A stretch of 64,000 nt of DNA from Megaera_A sp965233855 (GCA_965233855.1 OZ247586.1:1178001-1242000), one strand, 5' to 3'. Positions 36,708 through 46,336 are shown, counted from the first letter of the stretch. Numbers and translations: made by a program. The notes: generated by a model from the sequence alone, not told the origin.

Positions 36708-39062
36708 TTAGCTTGTTTCCAGATGCCTTTTATTTGATTTTTGCATAGGAGTAAATTTAAAAATAATTTCCTGATCTTTTTTAGACAAATCAACACTAGC
36801 AGAGCCACCATTTTTTAATTTCCCAAACAAAATTTCATCTGCAATTGCCTGCTTAATATGAGTATCTATTGTTCTTGCTAACTCTCTTGCTCCACTATTA
36901 TTGCTAAAACACTTCTCAGCAAGATATTTTTTTACAGAAGAACTAACACTCAATCGCACTCGTTTATCTGCAAGTTGAGCAGCAAGCTCTTTTATATTTT
37001 TACTTACAATCTTATCAATTATTCCATCTATCGGATTAAATAATACTATATTATCTAGCCTACTTCTAAATTCCGGACTAAACTGAGCATTTATAGGGTC
37101 TAGGTTCCATGCAGGAATTTGCTCCTTAGAACTGTCTTCATTGAAGCCTATCGAGGCCTTTTCCTTTTGTGCAACTAAATTTGTTGTAAGAATAATCATT
37201 GTATTCATGAAATTTACATGCTTACCCGTGCTGTCAGTAAGATTACCTTCGTCCATTATCTGTAATAATATGTTAAAAATCTCTGGATTTGCTTTCTCAA
37301 TTTCATCAAACAGTACAACAGAATATGGATATTTTGCTACTTCTTCAGTGAGCATACCACCCTGATCAAATCCTACATATCCCAGAGCACTTCCTAATAA
37401 TTTTGACACTGAGCTACTTTCTGCAAATTCTGACATATCAAATTTAATCAATTTCATATTATTAAAAATTGCGAGTTGTTTTGCAAGCTCTGTCTTACCA
37501 ACACCAGTTGAACCAGCAAAAAGATAACAACCTGTTGGTCTATCTCCTTTTTTCAACCCAGCCTTAGATAATTTAATACTAGCGCAAAGATCTTCAATAG
37601 CTTGATCCTGACCAAAAATACATTTCTTGAGATTAGCACTCAGCTGTTTCAATTGACTAATATCATCCGCTTTGTCACCAATGTTAGGTATATTCAAAAT
37701 ACTAGCAAGCAATGATTCAATCTGCTTATTAGTAATAATAGTTTTTGTACCACTATCATCAGCAATCTTACTTCTAGCACCAGCTTCGTCAATCAAATCA
37801 ATAGCTTTATCAGGGAGGTGTCGATCATTTATATATCTCTCGGACAAACTAATCGCAGCACTTAAAGCAGAATCTGAGTATTTCACCTTATGATGCTTTT
37901 CATAATAACCTTTCAAACCTTGTAAAATTTCCATCGTTGCCTCTTCATCTGGCTCCTCGACAACAATTTTCTGGAATCTTCTAACTAAGGCCATATCTTT
38001 CTCGAAATGATTATGATACTCCTTAAAAGTTGTAGAACCAATACATCTTAACTCCCCTTTTCCAAGCGCAGGCTTCAAAAGATTGCTTGCATCTGTTGCA
38101 CCGCTTGTAGTAGATCCAGCTCCAATAATAGTATGTATTTCATCAATAAATAATATAGCGTCTTTATTGTTCTTTAGAAATTCTAACAGCTTCTTAATTC
38201 TCTCTTCAAAATCACCACGAAACTTCGTCCCAGCAACTAAACTACCAATATCAAGAGAATAAATAATTGCATTCTTAAGCAATTCTGGTACATCTCCCTT
38301 AATTATACGGATCGCAAGCCCCTCGGCAATTGCCGTCTTACCGACCCCTGGCTCCCCAACAAGGATAGCATTATTCTTCTTTCTCCGACATAGAATTTCA
38401 ATAGTTCTTTGTATTTCATTTTGCCTCCCTATTAAACAATCTATTGCATCAGTATCAGCACGTTCATTCAAGTTTATACAATATTTATCTATGCTATTTT
38501 CATCATCTGAGTTTTCCTTTAAACTACTTTGAATATCATCTATTTTTTCCTGGTTCCCTGATTTAGCAACACTCTCAACCAAAGTAATCTGCGTTGCTTG
38601 AGTAGACTGATCGTTCTTAGACAAAACTGAATCGAGTGTTTCTTTTTTCTTCAAATAATTGAGTATATCCTGTCTAGACAACCCTTCTTCTCGAAGACAA
38701 AGTAAAGCATATGCTTCATGCTCGAAGAAAAACTCAGCTAACACGTGTGAACCATTAATAACTTTCTGCCCACTTGCCTGACTATGCAATGCAGCTCTTT
38801 GAATAATACGCTGAAATCCCGCGGTAGGCTTCGCCTCTTTGACACCCTCATGAACGAGCTCTGCCAGATCATGCTTCAAATAGATTGTTAGGCGGTGTTT
38901 AAAAGACTCAAGTGCAATTTTATTCTCCTGAAAAATTTCTTTCGCATCCTTGTCATCCTCAAGGGCTAAAAGCAAATGCTCATATGTTGCATATTCATGC
39001 TTATAATTTGTGGCTATTGTCAGAGCGTTTCTTAGAGTAAGCTCAAGATCATTTGAAAGCAT
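36708..39062 (-). CDS. clpA: ATP-dependent Clp protease ATPase ClpA
   Basis: 784-aa double-AAA+ unfoldase of the ClpAP protease. It has an N domain with two Clp_N repeats (1-145), an acidic linker, D1 with Walker A GEPGVGKTAIAEG, and D2 with GSTGVGKTELAK and LFDEIEKANPEIFN. The ClpP-docking loop SIGF lies near residue 640, which separates it from ClpB. Its adaptor gene clpS, usually just upstream, is absent: the 173 bp between clpA and the divergent glutaredoxin gene hold no ORF. ClpP is encoded divergently at 39631. Confidence 0.94.
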   Translation of the reverse strand: MLSNDLELTLRNALTIATNYKHEYATYEHLLLALEDDKDAKEIFQENKIALESFKHRLTIYLKHDLAELVHEGVKEAKPTAGFQRIIQRAALHSQASGQKVINGSHVLAEFFFEHEAYALLCLREEGLSRQDILNYLKKKETLDSVLSKNDQSTQATQITLVESVAKSGNQEKIDDIQSSLKENSDDENSIDKYCINLNERADTDAIDCLIGRQNEIQRTIEILCRRKKNNAILVGEPGVGKTAIAEGLAIRIIKGDVPELLKNAIIYSLDIGSLVAGTKFRGDFEERIKKLLEFLKNNKDAILFIDEIHTIIGAGSTTSGATDASNLLKPALGKGELRCIGSTTFKEYHNHFEKDMALVRRFQKIVVEEPDEEATMEILQGLKGYYEKHHKVKYSDSALSAAISLSERYINDRHLPDKAIDLIDEAGARSKIADDSGTKTIITNKQIESLLASILNIPNIGDKADDISQLKQLSANLKKCIFGQDQAIEDLCASIKLSKAGLKKGDRPTGCYLFAGSTGVGKTELAKQLAIFNNMKLIKFDMSEFAESSSVSKLLGSALGYVGFDQGGMLTEEVAKYPYSVVLFDEIEKANPEIFNILLQIMDEGNLTDSTGKHVNFMNTMIILTTNLVAQKEKASIGFNEDSSKEQIPAWNLDPINAQFSPEFRSRLDNIVLFNPIDGIIDKIVSKNIKELAAQLADKRVRLSVSSSVKKYLAEKCFSNNSGARELARTIDTHIKQAIADEILFGKLKNGGSASVDLSKKDQEIIFKFTPMQKSNKRHLETS

Positions 39063-39235
39063 ATTCTTACCATCTATTGAATTTTATTCCCAATATATAA
39101 CTTTTAGTATAGCAGAGTTAAACCCATACTTGATCGGAATATTAGTAATAAATGATTATTTTATATGAATTTGTTGTATGAGTTCATTTAGTAGTATGAT
39201 AAGCTAGCTATCTCTAAATATAAAATCGATTAATC

Positions 39236-39601
39236 ATGGGTAATAAAATATTTGACAAAGTATTCCTAATACTTGCTACATCGCTAGTTATTTTCGCTAT
39301 TACAAAAATATATTTCAAATACACCAACAACCAGAATGAACAAGCGCTTAAAATATCAGAGAAAAATCTCGATATAGTAATCTATTCAAAAAATAGTTGT
39401 ATTTATTGCATAAAAGCAAAAAAACTTTTAGATGAAAAGCAAATACAGTACAAACTTATTGAACTATCAGACAACAGAGACTTACACTTAAAACTAGCTA
39501 GTCAAACTGGACAAAACACTGTCCCGTACATCTTTATCAATAATGACTTTATAGGTGGTTTCCAAAATTTACTAGACCTTGAAAACAACGATGAATTATA
39601 A
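39236..39601 (+). CDS. Membrane-anchored glutaredoxin-like protein
   Basis: 121 aa: an N-terminal membrane helix (about 8-26) followed by a glutaredoxin domain with active site C55-I-Y-C58 and the cis-Pro TVPYIFINNDFIGG glutathione site. Most bacterial glutaredoxins are soluble, so the anchor is noteworthy. The topology could place the domain on either side of the membrane. It lies 29 bp before clpP on the same strand. Confidence 0.83.
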   Translation: MGNKIFDKVFLILATSLVIFAITKIYFKYTNNQNEQALKISEKNLDIVIYSKNSCIYCIKAKKLLDEKQIQYKLIELSDNRDLHLKLASQTGQNTVPYIFINNDFIGGFQNLLDLENNDEL

Positions 39602-39630
39602 TAAATAAAATTTTAGTTAGGAGAAATTTA

Positions 39631-40233
39631 ATGGCATATGTTCCAATAGTAGTAGAGCAAACTGCAAAAGGCGAAAGATCTTATGATATATATTCAAGAT
39701 TACTAAAAGAAAGAATTGTATTTGTAAATGGTGAATTTGAAGATCAAATGGCCAATGTAATTGTTGCACAATTACTTTTCCTTGAAGCGGAAAATCCTGA
39801 AAAAGAAATCTATATGTATGTTAATTCACCAGGTGGAGTTGTTAGCTCTGGTTTAGCCATTTATGATACGATGCAATATATCAAACCCAAGATTGCAACG
39901 CTTTGCATAGGGCAAGCTTGTTCAATGGGCGCTACAATATTACTAGCTGGCGACCAAGGCATGAGATATGCATTACCAAATAGCCGAGTAATGATTCACC
40001 AACCTCTTGGAGGATATCGCGGGCAAGCCACGGATATCGAGATACATGCAAGAGAAACCATGAAAGTGAAAAAAATGCTTCATGAAATATATGCAAAACA
40101 TACTGGCAAAACTCTTGCCCAAATTGAAAAAAGTATGGATAGAGATAACTTCATGTCCGCCAAGGAAGCAAAGGACTTTGGACTTGTTGATAAAATAATT
40201 CAAAACAGAGATTTAATGGTTGTTAAAAAGTAG
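39631..40233 (+). CDS. clpP: ATP-dependent Clp protease proteolytic subunit
   Basis: 200-aa serine protease that forms the double-ring chamber used by ClpA and ClpX, both encoded here. Catalytic triad: S98 in GQACSMGA, H123 in MIHQP and D172 in RDNF. A good ribosome site TAGGAG precedes the ATG. Followed by clpX after 61 bp. Confidence 0.97.
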   Translation: MAYVPIVVEQTAKGERSYDIYSRLLKERIVFVNGEFEDQMANVIVAQLLFLEAENPEKEIYMYVNSPGGVVSSGLAIYDTMQYIKPKIATLCIGQACSMGATILLAGDQGMRYALPNSRVMIHQPLGGYRGQATDIEIHARETMKVKKMLHEIYAKHTGKTLAQIEKSMDRDNFMSAKEAKDFGLVDKIIQNRDLMVVKK

Positions 40234-40294
40234 ATATTTACTTTTTAACAATTAACTGTTAATAGTTGTATTATATTGTAAATTTGGGTAGATA

Positions 40295-41578
40295 ATGACT
40301 GAAAGCTCTGATAAAAAATCATTACATTGTTCGTTCTGTGGGAAAAATCAATTTGAAGTAAAAAAATTAATTGCAGGACCATCGGTTTTCATTTGCGATG
40401 AATGTACTGAAATATGCCTAGATATCATTAAAGAAGAAGCGAACGAAGCTGTAGAGGAAATAATTTCTTCTATCCCAAATCCAAAAGAAATTTGCAAAAC
40501 TCTTGATGAGCATGTGATAGGACAAGAACGAGCAAAAAAAGTTTTGTCGGTTGCAGTCTATAATCATTATAAAAGACTTGAAAGCCTATCAGAAAACAAG
40601 AACGATGTAGAACTTGCCAAATCTAATATTATGATGATTGGATCCACTGGCTCTGGTAAGACACTACTTGCGCAGACATTAGCTAAAATCCTTGATGTGC
40701 CTTTTACCATGGCAGATGCAACAACCCTAACCGAAGCTGGATATGTTGGAGAAGATGTTGAGAATATTTTATTAAGACTGCTCCAGGCTGCTGATTTCAA
40801 CGTAGAAAAAGCTCAAAAAGGAATTATCTATATTGATGAAATTGATAAAGTTGCTAAAAAATCCGAAAATGTTTCAATAACGCGCGATGTATCGGGTGAA
40901 GGAGTGCAACAAGCTCTACTAAAAATCATGGAAGGAACAGTTGCATATGTCCCACCGCAAGGCGGAAGAAAACATCCTCAACAAGATTTTATCCAAATTG
41001 ACACATCAAATATATTGTTCATTTGTGGCGGCGCTTTCATGGGGATTGAAGGTATCATAACAGCAAGAAGCGATAAAAGCGCGATTGGTTTTGCAGCGAA
41101 CGTTAAAACCAAAGAAGATTTACGCCATAGCGAAGTGCTAAAAGACCTTGAGATTGAAGACTTAGTAAAATTTGGCATGATTCCTGAATTTATAGGAAGA
41201 TTACCTGTTGTCACTACTCTAAAAGAGCTGGACAAAGAGGCTTTAATTAGCATTCTAACAAAGCCTAAAAATGCGATTATTAAGCAGTACAAAAAGCTCT
41301 TCGAACTTAATGATGCAAATCTATATTTTACAGAAGATGGACTTGATGCAGTTGCTGAAAAAGCTCTCAAGAGAAAAACTGGCGCAAGAGGCTTAAGATC
41401 AATCATAGAAGATTTACTCTTAGAAGATATGTATAATTTCTCAGATCTCAAAGACAAAGAAATTGTATATAATCGTGAAGCAGTTGAGAATTCTGAAAAA
41501 GCAAAAATCAAAACTAGAAAAGCTGCAAAAATCACTAAAGCTAATACAAAATTACAAAAAAAGAAACTAGCTGTATAG
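40295..41578 (+). CDS. clpX: ATP-dependent Clp protease ATPase ClpX
   Basis: 427-aa AAA+ unfoldase. The N-terminal zinc-binding domain has C12, C15, C34 and C37. Walker A is GSTGSGKT near residue 116, Walker B IIYIDEIDKVAKK; a sensor-2 RKTGARGLRSI motif follows. The C-terminal Lys-rich tail is somewhat longer than usual. AmgK starts 6 bp after the stop, so clpP-clpX-amgK-murU may be one transcript. Confidence 0.97.
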   Translation: MTESSDKKSLHCSFCGKNQFEVKKLIAGPSVFICDECTEICLDIIKEEANEAVEEIISSIPNPKEICKTLDEHVIGQERAKKVLSVAVYNHYKRLESLSENKNDVELAKSNIMMIGSTGSGKTLLAQTLAKILDVPFTMADATTLTEAGYVGEDVENILLRLLQAADFNVEKAQKGIIYIDEIDKVAKKSENVSITRDVSGEGVQQALLKIMEGTVAYVPPQGGRKHPQQDFIQIDTSNILFICGGAFMGIEGIITARSDKSAIGFAANVKTKEDLRHSEVLKDLEIEDLVKFGMIPEFIGRLPVVTTLKELDKEALISILTKPKNAIIKQYKKLFELNDANLYFTEDGLDAVAEKALKRKTGARGLRSIIEDLLLEDMYNFSDLKDKEIVYNREAVENSEKAKIKTRKAAKITKANTKLQKKKLAV

Positions 41579-41584
41579 TATCTT

Positions 41585-42568
41585 ATGGCGTTACAAACTA
41601 TCAGTAGATCTAACCAATTAAAACAATTTGTGGACGATCACTTTGATGGTATTAATTACTCAATGGAACCGATTCTTGGGGATGCAGGCCTGCGCGATTA
41701 CTTGAGAGTAAAAACAGATAATGATAGTTATATCATTATGGACTGCCCCCCGAGCTATACTAGCATCAAGCCTTTTATCGACATCGCTAACTTTCTGAAT
41801 CAAAATAATTTCTCTGCTCCAGAGGTTTTTAAACACGATATAAATAATGGCTTTTTAATACTACAAGATTTGGGCACACTAAGTGTCAAAAACTACCTTA
41901 TTAAAACTGGCACTTCAGAACAAAAAAATATTTATCATTTAAGCATTGATTTACTTATTAAACTACAAGAAACCTCCCCTCCAAAAGGGCTTATAGAGTT
42001 TAATAATGATCTATTGCGCTCAGAACTTAGCGTGTTTACTGACCATTACATTCCCTATAAAAAAAATAAGGAAATACATACTGACGAACTAAGTGAATTC
42101 AATAAAACATGGCAAGAAATTCTAATTAAACAAGCTCCTATTAAACAAAGTATAGTTTTAAGAGATTATCATGTAGAAAATATGATGTATCTCAAAGATG
42201 AAAAAGGCATAAAAAAACTTGGCCTTCTTGACTTTCAAGATGCTTTAATTGGATCGCCTATATATGATTTAGTCTCTATCTTAGAAGATGCAAGAATAGA
42301 TATTGATCGTAATTTCGCTCTCGAATGTGTCCAATATTACGCAAAGGAAAAAAATATTAATATAGATCAAGCTCTAATTAACTATCACATCCTTGGAGCC
42401 CAAAGAAACTTACGCATCTTGGGTGTATTTGCCAGAAAATATAACCGAGATAAAGATAATACCTATTTACAATATATCCCAAGAGTGCTTAAATATCTTG
42501 AGTACGATGTATCCCACCCGGCTCTTGAACCTATCAAGAATTGGCTTTTAAAAACTCAAATAATATAG
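41585..42568 (+). CDS. amgK: Anomeric MurNAc/GlcNAc kinase AmgK
   Basis: 327-aa aminoglycoside-phosphotransferase-fold kinase. Catalytic loop D194-Y-H196-V-E-N199 (LRDYHVENM) and metal-binding D216 in LLDFQDAL are visible, with the nucleotide-binding start GDAGLRDYLRV that marks this subfamily. AmgK phosphorylates recycled MurNAc at the anomeric carbon. The next gene, 4 bp on, is murU, the next enzyme of the same recycling route to UDP-MurNAc, which makes the call firm. Confidence 0.88.
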   Translation: MALQTISRSNQLKQFVDDHFDGINYSMEPILGDAGLRDYLRVKTDNDSYIIMDCPPSYTSIKPFIDIANFLNQNNFSAPEVFKHDINNGFLILQDLGTLSVKNYLIKTGTSEQKNIYHLSIDLLIKLQETSPPKGLIEFNNDLLRSELSVFTDHYIPYKKNKEIHTDELSEFNKTWQEILIKQAPIKQSIVLRDYHVENMMYLKDEKGIKKLGLLDFQDALIGSPIYDLVSILEDARIDIDRNFALECVQYYAKEKNINIDQALINYHILGAQRNLRILGVFARKYNRDKDNTYLQYIPRVLKYLEYDVSHPALEPIKNWLLKTQII

Positions 42569-42572
42569 TTAT

Positions 42573-43292
42573 ATGATTGATACAATAATGCTGTTTGCTG
42601 CCGGGCTTGGAAATAGAATGCGTCACCTAACAGAAAATAGTCCAAAAACTCTACTACCTATCCTTGGAAAGCCAATATTGCACCACGCTCTTGAATTATG
42701 CAATAATTATCCATTTAAAAAAATAGTAATTAATACACATTATTTAAATAAACAAGTTGAGAAATCTATCGAAGATTTCAAAGAGTCTCATCCAAACTGC
42801 CCAGAGATCGTTATTATATATGAAGAAGAGCTACTAGAAACCGGTGGGGCTATTAAAAACGCTCATGATATATTAGGAGAAGAAGCAATTTTCACTCTTA
42901 ATACGGATATAGTACTTCGAGCTGAATATAATATTTTTGAGTTCATGCTGCAGAAATGGAATAAAGATAAGATGGACTTTCTGCTTTTAATGCAGCCATA
43001 CAAAGATTCAGTTGGTTATTCTGGTCATGGAGATTTTGATTTAGATGAGCACGGCAAACTAGTTCGACCTGACAAACAGGAAAATTATGAATATATGTAT
43101 GCCGGATTGCAAATCCTAAAACCTGGGAAAGTTGCAAAACATCCATTGCGCATCTTTTCACTCCGCGAATATTATCTTAATAGCGACAAAGTGATTGGCC
43201 TGCCAGCGCATGACGCCAGGTGGTATCACGCTACTAGACCTGAAGATATAATAAATATCGAAATGGATATGCTAGCACATGAAGAACATTAA
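42573..43292 (+). CDS. murU: N-acetylmuramate-1-phosphate uridylyltransferase MurU
   Basis: 239-aa nucleotidyltransferase. Signature FAAGLGNRMRHLTENSPKTL (residues about 8-27) and catalytic Asp in FTLNTDIV. It makes UDP-MurNAc from MurNAc-1-P, bypassing de novo MurA/MurB synthesis. The pairing with amgK is the arrangement known from Pseudomonas and other Gram-negatives that lack MurQ. Confidence 0.9.
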   Translation: MIDTIMLFAAGLGNRMRHLTENSPKTLLPILGKPILHHALELCNNYPFKKIVINTHYLNKQVEKSIEDFKESHPNCPEIVIIYEEELLETGGAIKNAHDILGEEAIFTLNTDIVLRAEYNIFEFMLQKWNKDKMDFLLLMQPYKDSVGYSGHGDFDLDEHGKLVRPDKQENYEYMYAGLQILKPGKVAKHPLRIFSLREYYLNSDKVIGLPAHDARWYHATRPEDIINIEMDMLAHEEH

Positions 43293-43306
43293 CTAAAATA
43301 GTTAAT
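43288..43306. terminator. Weak AT hairpin between convergent murU and hypothetical gene
   Basis: Perfect 8-bp inverted repeat ATTAACTA/TAGTTAAT with a 3-nt loop overlapping the murU stop. It is AT-only apart from one C-G pair, so termination strength is doubtful. Confidence 0.35.
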
Positions 43307-43315
43307 TACCTCATT

Positions 43316-43648
43316 CTAATGATCTCCACCACCAGAACTATCAGCAGAATCACCTGATTCACCCGACAACTTAGCATGAATATCAGCGATATGATCATAA
43401 CCAAGCGTCCTACTATCATAAGCCTCTATATTTTGTGGATTCTCACCTAAGATCGCTTTAATAACATCATCATGCTTATTCATATGCGCGGTATACAAAA
43501 CTCTCGCCATTAAGTCAGAAAATTTCGATAAAGCCTCAGAATAGTTACCTTTTGCAAACGCTTTCAACAAAGCTATATTGCTTCCATCCCTTGCGGCAAC
43601 AATAATTGCATCTTCTAAATCAACACTATCACCTACAAATTTTGCCAC
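43316..43648 (-). CDS. Small hypothetical protein with acidic Ser/Gly tail
   Basis: 110 aa, mainly helical, ending in a disordered tail rich in Ser, Gly and Asp with a final His. The segment EDAIIVAARDGSNIALLKAFAKG hints at an ankyrin-like helix pair but no full repeat can be seen. Family unknown. It converges on murU. Coding character (start, base use, no frameshift) looks sound. Confidence 0.55.
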   Translation of the reverse strand: MAKFVGDSVDLEDAIIVAARDGSNIALLKAFAKGNYSEALSKFSDLMARVLYTAHMNKHDDVIKAILGENPQNIEAYDSRTLGYDHIADIHAKLSGESGDSADSSGGGDH

Positions 43649-44014
43649 GATCTATTCCACTCAAACATGAATATTTATAAATTCTATATTTAAATCAGCC
43701 ATATATCAATATTTTTCATAAAATTAAACCCAAGGTGCATTTGATCACAAAATTTATAGTAATCGAGTTCGCCACAACCTAGTTTAAAATAACTGGATAT
43801 TGTTCCAAAAAAATAACACTTCACAAAGAATGAACAAACCCTTCTTTTCTTTGGTTAAGAATTACCTATACAATCAGCTTAATTATAGCTTTACTTAATA
43901 AACACAAGCTAAGAAAATAAATAATAAGAATCTATTATACCTTTAGGAGGCGAAGAATCCACTGAACAAATGCCATATCTAAGAAAATAACAAACATACA
44001 AAGGACAAAAACGC
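43649..44014. other. 366-bp intergenic region, no gene seen
   Basis: Between divergent genes for the small hypothetical protein and the APRc-like protease. AT-rich. A strong ribosome-site-like TTAGGAGG near 43941 is followed only by a five-codon frame. Probably holds the two promoters. Confidence 0.4.
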
Positions 44015-44623
44015 ATGAACCAAATTGATTCAAACACCATAATGCAAATCTTATTTTTTGCTATTTTATTATGGTTCATCGCGAAGTCTTTCTTTTCTAG
44101 AAAATCAAGCCAAGGATCTTCTTCAAACATTTTTATATGGTTTATCATCTTCGCAGTTTTAATCATCGTTTACGCCTTTAGATTTGAATTAGAAACTTTA
44201 AAAGACCGAGTTCTTGCTGTATTAATCCCATCATATAGCTGGACGAATGATGAGGGGCAGCTTGTGATCGCAAGACATAAAAATGGTCACTTTTATCTCG
44301 ATGCTTACACAAAAAACCGAGCCAAAATACATTTTCTTGTCGATACTGGAGCATCTGATATCGCACTAACGAAAGATGACGCTAGAAAATTAGGGTTTAA
44401 TCTATCAAAATTAAAATATACAAGAACCTATAATACAGCTAACGGCCCAAGCGCTGCAGCGCCTGTCAGAATCCAACAACTTACAATCGGCAAGAAAACT
44501 TTCTATAATATTGAAGGTCATGTAACTTCAGGTGGTTTAGACATTTCATTGCTTGGAATGAGCTTAATAGAAGATTTCAAAGATTTTAAAATAACACAAG
44601 ATATGCTACTTCTTAGCTACTAA
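44015..44623 (+). CDS. Retropepsin-like aspartic protease (APRc-like), membrane-bound
   Basis: 202 aa. Two N-terminal membrane helices (about 9-24 and 38-55) and a C-terminal single-lobe aspartic protease domain with catalytic D110 in FLVDTGASDIALT and the second signature SLLGMSLI near 185. A single lobe means it must dimerise, as in retroviral proteases. It matches the architecture of APRc of Rickettsia conorii, reported to cleave surface autotransporters. Substrates here are unknown. Confidence 0.83.
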   Translation: MNQIDSNTIMQILFFAILLWFIAKSFFSRKSSQGSSSNIFIWFIIFAVLIIVYAFRFELETLKDRVLAVLIPSYSWTNDEGQLVIARHKNGHFYLDAYTKNRAKIHFLVDTGASDIALTKDDARKLGFNLSKLKYTRTYNTANGPSAAAPVRIQQLTIGKKTFYNIEGHVTSGGLDISLLGMSLIEDFKDFKITQDMLLLSY

Positions 44624-44766
44624 ACTAGTGTTTTAAAATACACAAAATTCACATTTTGGATATATTTAGTCTATTTTTCTATAAAAATAACTGTACTCTT
44701 CTCGCACTTTATTCTCTACTTATAAATAGATAAAGAAATTTTTAATTAAATACAGAGTAGGTACTT

Positions 44767-45569
44767 ATGAGTTTAGATAAAACAGAAGCAAACAAACAAA
44801 TATTAGACGAATTCGAAAAAGCAGGAATTGAATGTTCAGCAGAACATAATACTTTAATTACGGAACTAACACATAAAATTACAGTTTTAGGAAAGAAAGA
44901 ATCACGTCATGGTATGATGAATGATCATGCAAAAGTCACAATTGATAGAATATTAGAAGGTAACCCTGAACTAGCTCCGCATGCTACAAAAATCTGTGAA
45001 ATTTTAAGAAAACACGGCACCAACTCCTGAAGCAAAACAAGCGCTACAAGGAGCATTTGTGAAGACGAAGGAACAATTCGCTGACAAATCACAAAAGAAA
45101 GGAATTGAAGAATCTCTAGATCTTGTACAAGATACTGTTACAGAATTAAGCGAGAGTGTTATTATTAGACAAAATATGGGCGATGCTAATGCTGACAAAT
45201 TTGCTGATATGGTCAAGCAAATGAATAGTAGGCTTGAAGGTGTTGAAAATCAAGGACAGCGTGCCGATATTCTTGTTGAAGAAATTGGCAAAGTAAATAA
45301 ATTTGTTGAAAATGCTGAAAAACAAGCTAGCAAAGGTAAATTTGGCAAAATTATGAATGTTCTTAAAAGCCTCCCTCAAAGTAGTTTGTACACTTGGAAT
45401 GAATAAATCTGCTAAACTCGAACTTGCTTCAGCAAAATTTGCAATGAATAATAAGAATGCAGAGAAAATGAAAGCAACAGCAAAAGTAGTTTCAACAGGG
45501 CTAAAGACTTCAGCTCGAGGAGCTTTAAATGCAAAAAAGATAAATGAAAACAAAGGTATGGGAAGATAG
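44767..45569 (+). pseudogene. Helical hypothetical protein broken by two frameshifts
   Basis: Three consecutive frames, 44767-45030, about 45005-45406 and about 45357-45569, read as one protein. The first shift is near the A run at 45008 (ILRKHG in one frame, NTAPTPEAKQALQG in the next). The second is near AAAA at 45363 (NVLKSL versus LKASLKVVCTLG). The sequence is Lys/Glu-rich and helical throughout (about 265 codons) and resembles no family I know. A good terminator follows, so it was once a real gene. Confidence 0.6.
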
Positions 45570-45592
45570 TTTTAATTTATAAGTAAAAATTT

Positions 45593-45625
45593 AGGTGGCT
45601 CTATATCATTAGTAGCCACCTTTTT
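45593..45625 (+). terminator. Rho-independent terminator
   Basis: AGGTGGCT (45593-45600) pairs with AGCCACCT (45614-45621), followed by a T run. The opposite strand also has a T-rich tract, so it may serve the minus-strand operon ending at 45748. Confidence 0.85.
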
Positions 45626-45747
45626 ATTATAAGATTCTATATAATATTACTATTGTGACTTAAATAAACAGAGACTAGGCGCAAGGAGAGAGTGCTATAA
45701 ATATTAGCCGACCAGTGACGCCCCAATTCAAAGTAAATTCACTATAT

Positions 45748-46320
45748 CTAAACAATTTTACAAACCTTATCAAAATCCCATCTTGGCAATCTTGCATGTT
45801 CATTTTCACCATCCGCATAGCCAAGGTTACAAATGAAATCTATCTTAAAATTTGTTCCTCGAAAAAAAGTTTCTTCTATTGCTTTATTATCAAATCCAGA
45901 CATAGGGCCACAATCTAAACCCACACCTCTTGCAGCGAGCATAAAATACGCTGCTTGCAAAGTAGAATTTCGAACAGCTGTATCTAGCGCAACTTCTTCT
46001 GAAGATGCAAAAAACTTAATTAAATCTGGAGCCACCGGGTTGATCGTTTCCATTTCCTCATAAAATTTCGCATCATAATCAAAAAGGGCTGTTACAGGAG
46101 CAGATTTGGTTTTCTCAATATTCCCCTCCATAAGGCATTTATATAGCTTACTTTTTTCCTCAACACTCTGGACAAAAACAATTCTGAGTGGGCAGGAATT
46201 ACCTGAAGTTGGACCTAATTTAGCCATATCATGAATCTTTACTAGCAAATCATTATTAATGGCTTTGTCTAAGAATTTATTACAAGTTCTCCCTTGAAAA
46301 ACCTCTTCGATATTAAGCAT
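45748..46320 (-). CDS. Nitroreductase-family flavoprotein (RutE-like)
   Basis: 190-aa FMN-dependent NAD(P)H oxidoreductase fold. The FMN-binding region is at the start (GRTCNKFLDKAI) and LGPTSGNSCPLRIVFV; GLDCGPMSGFD and LGYADG lie near the end. The pattern fits the RutE/HadB malonic-semialdehyde reductase subgroup, but no other pyrimidine-degradation gene is present. The physiological substrate is unknown. Last gene of the long minus-strand run. Confidence 0.8.
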   Translation of the reverse strand: MLNIEEVFQGRTCNKFLDKAINNDLLVKIHDMAKLGPTSGNSCPLRIVFVQSVEEKSKLYKCLMEGNIEKTKSAPVTALFDYDAKFYEEMETINPVAPDLIKFFASSEEVALDTAVRNSTLQAAYFMLAARGVGLDCGPMSGFDNKAIEETFFRGTNFKIDFICNLGYADGENEHARLPRWDFDKVCKIV

Positions 46321-46336
46321 AATTACTAACTCCTTT

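Noticed and set aside
43941..43990. Strong ribosome-site-like TTAGGAGG suggesting a small gene
   Set aside because: Only a five-codon frame follows, and no conserved peptide is visible.
45000..45370. Programmed frameshifting in the helical hypothetical gene
   Set aside because: No heptameric X-XXY-YYZ slippery site with a downstream structure could be recognised; simple decay or read error at A runs is the simpler reading.
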